Source: Anaerolineales bacterium (GTDB taxonomy: Bacteria; Chloroflexota; Anaerolineae; Anaerolineales; Villigracilaceae). From it: DNA of 64,000 nt. The notes under the pieces are model-generated. The model was given only the letters and a program-made list of their open reading frames with translations, did no database searches and had not been told where the DNA came from. Every line of letters starts with the position of its first letter. Within the stretch, counting starts at the first letter, position 1. This document shows positions 58,094 through 64,000 of this stretch, one piece after another. The translations under genes were made by a program, and so were the position numbers. Location: positions 1 to 64,000 of the forward strand of contig JABFSL010000013.1 of the NCBI GenBank assembly GCA_013140605.1. The letters run 5' to 3'.

Positions 58094-58947
58094 AATAATA
58101 CCTCCATCAAACATTCCTCAATTTCGTGGGAAGTGGGAATTCCATTCAAACCCATCCGCGTTACTGAACGCGCCGCAAGATTTGTGGCAAAACGTGTCGC
58201 TTCCCAGGGATCACGCGTATTATAGTACCGCATAAAAAACGCCGCCGCAAAAATATCGCCAGCCCCGGTTGCATCCACTTCCTGCACCTCAACTGGACGA
58301 AATCGGCGGCGGTCACCATTCCAATATAACACCGCTCCCGCCTCGCCTTCTGTCAAACACAGGATGCGGGTCTGGTGCGCCATCGCTTCGACTTGTTCGA
58401 GATCGCGATTGACATCCTCCACGCTCATCACCACGGCTCCTGCTTGACCGAGAGCCTGCTCACTCGCATTCGCGTCCCAAACACAGGCGGCCACCTGACC
58501 ATTTTCATCCCACGCGCGCATCCATCCTTGCGGAGTAATTCCTAAAAAAGTCCCTGACAATTTTCCTGACAGTGATGATTCCAATTCACGCGCAATCGGC
58601 GCAAGATGAATAATGGGCGCTTTTCGCCATGCCTGCGGAATATGCTCCAGCAAGATTGGCACGGCTTGATGATGCAAAGTTTGCCTGCGTCCGTTTTCTG
58701 TTTTTATATTTTCAAACGTAGTGCTATGTTCCGCTGGGATATTCACAATTTGAATGCCATCCAAAGCCTGTAAAGGCGCATCGGCCGCTGAAGATGTCAC
58801 AATTCCCACTCTTAATCCCAACGCCCGCGCAGTCAACGCGGAGTAGGAAACTGTCCCGCCCAATTGTACGCCTATCGGCGTAATATCCACAGCTACATGA
58901 CCTACAATAAGATAATCCACGGGCTGGTGAGGGATAAGTTCGGACAT
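58090..58947 (-). CDS. PfkB-family carbohydrate/nucleoside kinase
   Basis: A 285-aa ribokinase-superfamily enzyme. It shows DYLIVGHVAVDI, LGGTVSYSALTARALG (the GG substrate motif, about 30-45), CLTEGEAGAVLYWNG and the ATP/anion-hole motif EVDATGAGDIFAAAFF (about 224-239; catalytic Asp in GAGD). The substrate is unknown. It is coupled to parA by a 4-bp overlap, an arrangement worth noting since it makes the kinase gene the head of the par transcript. A leaderless-type -10 box precedes it. Confidence 0.92.
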   Translation of the reverse strand: MSELIPHQPVDYLIVGHVAVDITPIGVQLGGTVSYSALTARALGLRVGIVTSSAADAPLQALDGIQIVNIPAEHSTTFENIKTENGRRQTLHHQAVPILLEHIPQAWRKAPIIHLAPIARELESSLSGKLSGTFLGITPQGWMRAWDENGQVAACVWDANASEQALGQAGAVVMSVEDVNRDLEQVEAMAHQTRILCLTEGEAGAVLYWNGDRRRFRPVEVQEVDATGAGDIFAAAFFMRYYNTRDPWEATRFATNLAARSVTRMGLNGIPTSHEIEECLMEVLL

Positions 58948-58960
58948 GAAGTGAATTATA
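58948..58960 (-). promoter_or_regulatory. -10 box of the PfkB-kinase/par operon, leaderless arrangement
   Basis: A perfect minus-strand TATAAT (58960-58955) is followed by 7 nt and the ATG at 58947. No Shine-Dalgarno sequence is present. Confidence 0.55.
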
Positions 58961-59021
58961 CCGTAGGGAAATTCAAGAGCGGGAATTATAATAAGACTTC
59001 GGAAATCTTGGAGAAAAATGC

Positions 59022-59846
59022 ATGAAAAAAATACTTCTTTCTGCTTTTATTTTAATTCTTACCGCTTGCTCTGCTCAGCCACAAGTGACCAGCACCTTGC
59101 CGCCAACCAGTACCCCTTTACCAATAGCTACGGAAACACCTGTGCTAACGATTACCCCCACTTCAATACCTACTCTTGTGGTCTTCTCCCCCGAAACATG
59201 GGCGGGGACTGACACTGAGAGAACATCCTTTATTGACATGGGTGGACAGGTAGATGATATAGAAGGTGTAGCTTGGAATCCAGAAAACGGACGAGTTTAT
59301 TTTGCCAAAGATGCAAAAGGTGAATGGATAAACTACCCAGACGGAAACGTACCAATCCCACCTGGTCCTGGTTACGAAAATGAGCCGCCACTGATGGTGC
59401 CGCATTACCATAGCTTTAATGAGGCTATGAATGCTGTAACAGACGAACTGCCATGGGGCGAGCTAGCTGAAATATATAGAGCAAAGCAAGATGCGAATAC
59501 TCATTGGTTAGTTGGTACCTACTGGAAGCCAATAGTTTTTAACGGCACGTGGACATTAACATTTGATGAAACCGTAGATCTTCATACTACTGAAGATCCA
59601 AATATCAAAGCTGAAGTATGGATAAACGATATACAACTTCCTGGAGGAGATATTGTAATGAGATTAAGTTTTCAATCGGAAGTTACAGATCATTTTCATA
59701 AAGACATTTTGATTTTTGGCGATCCCAGCAACATTAATGAGGAATTACAGAGAATTGATGAGTGCGTAAAGAGCAACCCTAAAGCTCCCAATTTGGCGGA
59801 TTTGTGTGCATCGGATATGCTACAAATAGATGCGCCTGCAAAATAA
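59022..59846 (+). CDS. Lipoprotein of unknown function
   Basis: A 274-aa secreted lipoprotein with lipobox LTAC (Cys16) and a Thr/Pro linker to about 50. The mature domain reads MGGQVDDIEGVAWNPENGRVYFAKDAKGEWINYPDG and later VGTYWKPIVFNGTWTLTFDE and KAEVWINDIQLPGGDIVMRL, which suggests a beta-sandwich. No family is recognised. GGAG precedes the ATG, and TATAAT lies at 58986-58991. Base composition is more AT-rich than most genes here. Confidence 0.78.
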   Translation: MKKILLSAFILILTACSAQPQVTSTLPPTSTPLPIATETPVLTITPTSIPTLVVFSPETWAGTDTERTSFIDMGGQVDDIEGVAWNPENGRVYFAKDAKGEWINYPDGNVPIPPGPGYENEPPLMVPHYHSFNEAMNAVTDELPWGELAEIYRAKQDANTHWLVGTYWKPIVFNGTWTLTFDETVDLHTTEDPNIKAEVWINDIQLPGGDIVMRLSFQSEVTDHFHKDILIFGDPSNINEELQRIDECVKSNPKAPNLADLCASDMLQIDAPAK

Positions 59847-59870
59847 TTTACCACAGGTATTTATTGAATA

Positions 59871-59906
59871 TTGAGTATTGGGGGAATTTTTGCTAATGTT
59901 TAAGTA
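59871..59906 (+). promoter_or_regulatory. Promoter of the small membrane-protein gene, leaderless arrangement
   Basis: TTGAGT (59871-59876), a 17-bp spacer and TAATGT (59894-59899, preceded by TGC) are followed by 7 nt and ATG 59907. Confidence 0.4.
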
Positions 59907-60221
59907 ATGATAAATATTGCGAAATATAAATGGGTGGTTTTGGCTATAATCGCAATTCCTGTATTAGTTTTTGTATCTTATTACGCCTACTGGTATGGCA
60001 GATCAGTGAGGAGTGAACAAGCCATTGCAGAGAATATGAGCAAAGACATATCTCAAAAGGAGGTAGCGCCACTGGAACTGTCTAGCGAGTTTGACCCTGC
60101 GATGAATGATGGGATATACAATGTCGTAGATTATGACGAGGCAACGGGGAAATTGACATTGCAGTATGACTGGCCACCAAGTCGTAGATCGGAGCGTATT
60201 ACACCAAAGATTGGAAAATAA
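59907..60221 (+). CDS. Small single-pass membrane protein of unknown function
   Basis: A 104-aa protein with one N-terminal membrane segment (WVVLAIIAIPVLVFVSYYAYWYG, about 9-31) and a mainly polar outer part (FDPAMNDGIYNVVDYDEATGKLTLQYDWPPS). No family is recognised. It stands alone between the lipoprotein gene and the convergent jag gene, in an AT-rich stretch. Confidence 0.65.
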   Translation: MINIAKYKWVVLAIIAIPVLVFVSYYAYWYGRSVRSEQAIAENMSKDISQKEVAPLELSSEFDPAMNDGIYNVVDYDEATGKLTLQYDWPPSRRSERITPKIGK

Positions 60222-60222
60222 A

Positions 60223-60246
60223 AAAGACCGCCTTGCGGCGATCTTT
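60223..60246. terminator. Bidirectional stem-loop between small gene and jag
   Basis: AAAGA(C)CGCC and GGCG(A)TCTTT pair with one C-A mismatch around TTGC. An A-tract lies before it and T-rich sequence after it. Confidence 0.75.
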
Positions 60247-60263
60247 CTAATTAATTCGTAACT

Positions 60264-61097
60264 TTATTCCTTCGGCAAAATAACTACTTTGCGATGCGGC
60301 TCTTCGCCGGTGCTTTCAGTTGTGACCGCGGGATGGCCGCGCAATTCAATGTGGATGATGCGGCGTTCGCTGGCGGTCATGGGTTCAAGTGTGGCTTTGC
60401 GCCCGGTCTTGATCACCTGTTCCACCATTTTCAAGGCGATCTGACGGACTTGTTTTTCGCGGCGGCTGCGATAGCCTTCCACGTCCACAGTCAACTGCAC
60501 CCATTGCTGGGTTTCCTTGCCCACGATCAACGAAGCAACATATTGAAATGCGGTCAGCGTTTCCGCCTGACGGCCAATGAGCGCGCTTAAGTTATCACCG
60601 CGCACATCGACCAAAATCGTGCGGCGGTCGTCTGCGGCGCTGTCATCAAAATGCGCGGAGACCTGCGCTTTCATTCCAAGGTGATCGATCAATTTGGAAA
60701 CAACAGCTTCCGCGGTATCCAGTATTGGATCATGATCGTTGTTATTATTTTTCTTCTCAACGACAGGTGTTTCCTGCACAGGTTTCTTTTCACTGCGCGG
60801 TTTGGCTTCCCGTTCTTTTTCCTTCGCTTTCGGCGCTGACTCTACCCGTTTGGCGGGAGCAGGCCTGGTCGGAGTCTGAACGACAGGCTTCGAAACAGGA
60901 ATCTCTTCCCCGGGCAGCGGATTCACGGTAAGACGCACGCGCACCTGGCGGCCGCCAAGTCCAAATAATCCCTTACTGCCCGAATCCAATACCTCCACAG
61001 AGACCGCATCTGCCGTGAGGCCAAGCTGCATTAATCCCTGGGAGAGGGCTTCTTCAACTGTTGGGGCGATGATCTCAAGCGTAGTTCGGTCACTCAT
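60264..61097 (-). CDS. khpB: RNA-binding protein KhpB/Jag
   Basis: A 277-aa protein. The Jag N-terminal domain (EIIAPTVEEALSQGLMQLGL, SKGLFGLGGRQVRVRL, 1-57) is followed by a Lys/Pro-rich linker (about 60-120), a KH domain (about 135-200, LIGRQAETLTAFQYVASLIV) and an R3H domain (EPMTASERRIIHIELRGHPAVTTESTG). KhpB proteins bind RNA and affect envelope growth and division. Its gene lies 12 bp after yidC, the common arrangement near the replication origin. Confidence 0.95.
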   Translation of the reverse strand: MSDRTTLEIIAPTVEEALSQGLMQLGLTADAVSVEVLDSGSKGLFGLGGRQVRVRLTVNPLPGEEIPVSKPVVQTPTRPAPAKRVESAPKAKEKEREAKPRSEKKPVQETPVVEKKNNNNDHDPILDTAEAVVSKLIDHLGMKAQVSAHFDDSAADDRRTILVDVRGDNLSALIGRQAETLTAFQYVASLIVGKETQQWVQLTVDVEGYRSRREKQVRQIALKMVEQVIKTGRKATLEPMTASERRIIHIELRGHPAVTTESTGEEPHRKVVILPKE

Positions 61098-61109
61098 GCT
61101 GCTGCCTCC

Positions 61110-61904
61110 CTATTTTTTTTTGGTGGTGGAAATTTTATTTTTATTACCGCCGGGCAGCAGGTTGCGCCAATTGGCACGGCCTGTAGCCGCATATTGAACG
61201 ATACCCAACGCATTGCTTGTTATGAAGTAGATCGAAATGCCCGAAGCAAAGTTCAATGCAAACCAACCGAGCAGGAGCGGCATGTAGATGCTCATCATGC
61301 CAGACATTTGAGCAGATTGATCGTTTGGATTGGAGGATGTGGGCATGGTCAACTTGGATTGAACATAGGTGGTAAGCGCTACGATGATCGCAAGTGTGGG
61401 CAATGCAAAACCAAGGATTTGAATGGATTCGGGGCGTCCCAGATCCATCCACAGGAATTTGCTGTTAAGAGGGATGATGCCTTCCACATTCTGAAAAGGA
61501 TAGATCGTGCGGGCAAGTTTGAGCATGTCAAACGGTGTGATGGAAAGCGCGCGCGTAATGCTTTGATACAAACCGATGATAATCGGGAATTGAATCAGTG
61601 TCGGCAGACAGGATGCAAAAGGATTGATGCCGCGTTCCTTGTAAATGCGCATTTGTTCCTGCGCAAGTTTTTCCTTGTCCTTGGCATATTTCTTTTGAAT
61701 TTCCTGCCATTCCTTGTCATTTTGTAATTCCTGCATGGCCTGTGCGCCCTTCACCTGCGAGGCATTCAAGGGCCAGGTAATTACTTTAATAAGAATGGTA
61801 AATAGAATGATCGCCAAACCAAACATGTGTGGACCATGCCCAAGCACGTCATAGATCCACAATAACAGGTTGGTCATGGGGTTGATAATGATGGTATCCC
61901 ACAT
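61110..61904 (-). CDS. yidC: Membrane protein insertase YidC/Oxa1
   Basis: A 264-aa insertase of the short Oxa1/SpoIIIJ type. The first helix is ILFTILIKVITWPLNASQVKG (about 33-53), with the conserved region after it, then a charged coiled-coil loop (about 55-90). CLPTLIQFPIIIGLYQSITRAL and three C-terminal hydrophobic segments follow, plus a basic tail (NKNKISTTKKK) that may contact ribosomes. No large periplasmic domain is present. It sits between the propeller lipoprotein and jag. Confidence 0.96.
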   Translation of the reverse strand: MWDTIIINPMTNLLLWIYDVLGHGPHMFGLAIILFTILIKVITWPLNASQVKGAQAMQELQNDKEWQEIQKKYAKDKEKLAQEQMRIYKERGINPFASCLPTLIQFPIIIGLYQSITRALSITPFDMLKLARTIYPFQNVEGIIPLNSKFLWMDLGRPESIQILGFALPTLAIIVALTTYVQSKLTMPTSSNPNDQSAQMSGMMSIYMPLLLGWFALNFASGISIYFITSNALGIVQYAATGRANWRNLLPGGNKNKISTTKKK

Positions 61905-61919
61905 GGGTCAGTTTCCTTA

Positions 61920-62993
61920 TTATTTCTCAGGTATAAACGTCCAGGCCTGTTTACCTTGCGCATCATACGCGGCAAGGGAAAATTCGGCCTGATAGGGTGC
62001 AACGAGGATCAAATCACCCGAAGCAACAGGTGTGGAATAAATTTTACCGCCAACTGGTTTCTCCCAGACGGTTTTGCCGTCACGATCCAAAGCGATGAGA
62101 TTCCCCGCTTCAGTCGCAACGTAGAGTTGGTCGCCCACTAATAGCAGACTCGCCACGATGGCATCTGACTGCACAGCTTCCCAATTCTGGTTTCCGCTGG
62201 CAATGTCAAGTGAAAAAACCTTGCCGTTCAGATCCGCATAAAACAGCGTATCACCATCGAGGATGGGCGAACCCCAGATCCAATTATTGGTGGTGGCTAC
62301 AACATCATGATTCCCATTGGACTGAACAAATTCAATTGTGGAAGCAAAGGAACCAGCGTACACACCATTTTTACCAATGACCGGGCTGCTGGGTGCCGCT
62401 CCGCCCAGATCAATGCTTTGATCTGAAACACCGTTGGCCAGGTCAATGATATGCAAATTATGATCAAGTGATGTTACATAAAGCAACGAACCATCTGTAG
62501 CTGGAGCTGACCATAACGCGCCGCCCAACTCAATGGGATCAGAAGCCTCTTTCCCATTCATATCCAGAACATACATGAAACCGTCTGTGTTGGGAGCGTA
62601 GATCGTATCATTCACAATCAGCGGAGAGGCCAGCCATGCGCCTTTACCTTTTGTAAAAGACTCGCTCCAATTCTCCTTGCCAGTTGCTGGATTAAGGCTA
62701 AAGAAGGGATGTGTTGTCCCGGCGCTGCCGATCAAAAGCTGGCCATCAGCAGTAAGCACAGGGTTTGCATAGAATAACAATTTACTATTCGCTTCAGCTG
62801 GAAAACGCCATACTTCCTTGCCATTTGTTAGATCCACCGCGTAGACGAATGAACCGCTGGAAACGTATGCGTGCTCAGCATCTGCGGCAAGGCCATGCCA
62901 GTTATTCGAAATTGCACGACTTCCCGAACATGCGCTTAAAAGCAATGCACCAAGCGCAAGTAATGAAATCAGAATCAATCTTTTTGTTTTCAA
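61920..62993 (-). CDS. PQQ-type beta-propeller lipoprotein (BamB-like)
   Basis: A 357-aa lipoprotein with lipobox LLSACSGS (Cys22) and seven or so PQQ-like blades (YAVDLTNGKEVWRFPAE, FSLNPATGKENWSESF, YVLDMNGKEASDPIEL, FSLDIASGNQNWEAVQ, IALDRDGKTVWEKPVGGKIY). It resembles BamB in form. Its place between yidD and yidC, in a block devoted to membrane-protein insertion, suggests a role in envelope biogenesis, though Chloroflexota are thought to lack an LPS-type outer membrane. The TTG start has AGGAG about 11 nt upstream. Confidence 0.85.
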   Translation of the reverse strand: MKTKRLILISLLALGALLLSACSGSRAISNNWHGLAADAEHAYVSSGSFVYAVDLTNGKEVWRFPAEANSKLLFYANPVLTADGQLLIGSAGTTHPFFSLNPATGKENWSESFTKGKGAWLASPLIVNDTIYAPNTDGFMYVLDMNGKEASDPIELGGALWSAPATDGSLLYVTSLDHNLHIIDLANGVSDQSIDLGGAAPSSPVIGKNGVYAGSFASTIEFVQSNGNHDVVATTNNWIWGSPILDGDTLFYADLNGKVFSLDIASGNQNWEAVQSDAIVASLLLVGDQLYVATEAGNLIALDRDGKTVWEKPVGGKIYSTPVASGDLILVAPYQAEFSLAAYDAQGKQAWTFIPEK

Positions 62994-63050
62994 GTTGGTT
63001 ACTTCTCCTAATGTATCGCAACAACAAAATATGATGTTACGAGAATATTG

Positions 63051-63347
63051 CTAGGGAACGGGGTCGTATCCGCCGGGGTTGAACGGATTACAACGTAAAA
63101 CGCGCCAGACCGCCATAAGCGAACCTTTTAGCGCGCCATATTTATATACGGCCTGATAGCCATAATGAGAGCAGGATGGATAAAAGCGGCAGGTATTGGC
63201 AGGCAGTCCCGGTGAAATCAATTTTTGATATAAACGAATCAGGGCCAGTACAGCGATGCGCGGCCAATTAACCAGGCTGCGCGACATATCGCGCAAACGC
63301 GGCTCATTGGGATAATCATGTAAATGGAATTGCTGTTCAGGATTCAT
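63051..63347 (-). CDS. yidD: Membrane protein insertion efficiency factor YidD
   Basis: A 98-aa protein with the family core [42 protein letters not shown] and the closing [13 protein letters not shown]. The three conserved Cys residues and basic amphipathic helix are present. An N-terminal extension of about 30 residues is longer than in E. coli. It overlaps rnpA by 11 bp, as is usual in the rpmH-rnpA-yidD-yidC set. Confidence 0.95.
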   Translation of the reverse strand: MNPEQQFHLHDYPNEPRLRDMSRSLVNWPRIAVLALIRLYQKLISPGLPANTCRFYPSCSHYGYQAVYKYGALKGSLMAVWRVLRCNPFNPGGYDPVP

Positions 63348-63687
63348 CCGCAGGAAGGATTTGGGCGCGTCGGAGGAGGTTGGTTAACGCGGTGCGGGTA
63401 TCTGCCAAAGTGGCTGTCACAAGCGCGGGTCGGGCGATCAAGACCAGGTCCCAGCCTGAAGCGAGTGATGCCAGCATTGGCCGCATGGCTTCGCGTAAGA
63501 GTCGCTTGGCCCGGTTACGATGGACTGCCGTTCCCGTCGTTTTGCCTGCGGCCACCCCCACACGAATTTGGGTGGAAGTTTCATTGGCTTGTGCTACTAA
63601 CACAACAAGCGGATGGGCATAGGACTTGCCAATTCGCCGCACCCGCTTGAAATCTTCGGATCGGGACAGTCGAAATCTTTTCTGCAC
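63337..63687 (-). CDS. rnpA: Ribonuclease P protein component
   Basis: A 116-aa basic protein. It has [20 protein letters not shown] at the N-terminus and the RNR signature [16 protein letters not shown] (about 54-69). It binds RNase P RNA and helps mature tRNA 5' ends. The start appears to be GTG at 63687. The C-terminal tail overlaps yidD. The RNase P RNA gene itself is not in the window. Confidence 0.95.
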   Translation of the reverse strand: MQKRFRLSRSEDFKRVRRIGKSYAHPLVVLVAQANETSTQIRVGVAAGKTTGTAVHRNRAKRLLREAMRPMLASLASGWDLVLIARPALVTATLADTRTALTNLLRRAQILPADES

Positions 63688-63731
63688 CCGCGCCTCAACA
63701 TGAATCTTTGCGCACTAAAGCACGCAAAGAC

Positions 63732-63902
63732 CTACCAACGCGTCTTCTTTACGTGTTCGTTGGACTTAACAGTGAGTCTATAGCGGCCGCGCAAACGGCG
63801 GCGCTTGAGCACATTGCGGCCATCGGCCGTGGACATGCGTTTTCGGAAACCGTGTACACGCACGCGGCGGCGGATCTTGGGCTGATATGTTCTTTTAACC
63901 AT
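63732..63902 (-). CDS. rpmH: Ribosomal protein bL34
   Basis: A 56-aa bL34: [20 protein letters not shown], then [20 protein letters not shown] and [16 protein letters not shown]. The family core normally ends near KGRKRLS, so about ten extra C-terminal residues are present. ATG 63902 is the start, with GGAAG upstream. It heads the rnpA-yidD run. Confidence 0.97.
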   Translation of the reverse strand: MVKRTYQPKIRRRVRVHGFRKRMSTADGRNVLKRRRLRGRYRLTVKSNEHVKKTRW

Positions 63903-63962
63903 TCGAAATACTTCCTTATTATGTAAAAGATGATTGCGCAAATCCCCTGAGGGAACTGGCAT

Positions 63963-64000
63963 GCAAGGGTTAGACTGGCGGGGTATTATACCGCAAGGGT
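63963..64000 (-). promoter_or_regulatory. Probable rpmH promoter (partly off window)
   Basis: A minus-strand TATAAT lies at 63990-63985, about 83 bp before rpmH. The -35 region would fall at or beyond the edge. GCAAGGGT occurs twice, 30 bp apart (63963-63970 and 63993-64000). Confidence 0.55.

Noticed and set aside
63963-64000. DnaA boxes or oriC at the right end
   Set aside because: No TTATCCACA-type 9-mer is seen; the origin is inferred to lie beyond the edge from gene order only.
1-64000. tRNA, rRNA, tmRNA, SRP RNA or RNase P RNA genes
   Set aside because: No cloverleaf or conserved RNA core was found in the intergenic gaps by eye; a covariance-model scan would be decisive.

Overview
The window looks like a chromosomal segment of a filamentous Anaerolineae-type Chloroflexota bacterium. 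This rests on the protein families present: an NBR1-type Ig-domain secreted protein, many Thr/Pro-rich lipoproteins, two-propeller sensor kinases, a V4R-domain protein and a CpaE/CpaF pair. The right end carries the classic origin-proximal block, all on the minus strand: rpmH, rnpA, yidD, a PQQ-propeller lipoprotein, yidC, jag/khpB, then a PfkB kinase, parA and parB. dnaA and oriC are therefore probably just beyond position 64000. No tRNA, rRNA, CRISPR array or intact insertion sequence was found.

Layout. 1-7.1 kb: a truncated secreted Ig-repeat protein, dinB, and a WYL regulator with a run of small stress/small-molecule proteins (toroid-like, ClbS/DfsB, GyrI-like), a zinc-ribbon membrane protein and PspC. 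7.1-13.2 kb: a TetR-controlled exporter (ABC-2 permease, HlyD adaptor, two ATPases) interrupted by an F420-type oxidoreductase and a four-helix IVP/S23 gene. 13.2-19.9 kb: an MFS carrier, a complete Na+-pumping methylmalonyl-CoA decarboxylase operon (mmdA-D-C-B) and a cysteine-synthase-like PLP enzyme. 20-28.7 kb: a GH18 lipoprotein diverging from an unknown gene, a pseudo-receiver/roadblock-like/degenerate Y1-transposase fusion, polA and a large TPR protein. 29-30 kb: heme A synthase, implying aerobic respiration. 30-38.6 kb: an oligopeptide ABC operon whose binding protein appears circularly permuted. 39-43.4 kb: a Reg_prop sensor kinase with its NarL-type regulator. 43.5-53.9 kb: DsbA-like protein, lipase-like hydrolase, V4R protein, GNAT, TPR, double XRE regulator, then CpaF, an unknown, CpaE, a response regulator and two histidine kinases, one with a GspE/MshEN-like N-terminus. 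53.9-64 kb: an amidohydrolase and the par/ori-proximal block, with an AT-rich NucS-like nuclease wedged between parA and parB.

The most striking features are not classical genes. (1) Heptameric tandem repeats (GTNNNNN or GACNNNN words) occur at several loci: as a 4x7+2+4x7 hairpin, as inverted arrays flanking the IVP gene, and as an in-frame 42-bp insert inside an ABC ATPase. (2) A 113-bp palindromic element occurs in two full copies in opposite orientation plus one core copy. (3) A nested ~280-bp palindromic element lies at 30.1-30.4 kb. (4) A GC-rich palindromic repeat has gone in frame into an amidohydrolase. (5) Eight genes have a -10 box 6-7 nt before the start codon, which suggests leaderless transcripts; one pair diverges from a shared palindromic -10 box.

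All calls come from reading the sequence. Family names rest on visible motifs and remembered family features. No database search was run.
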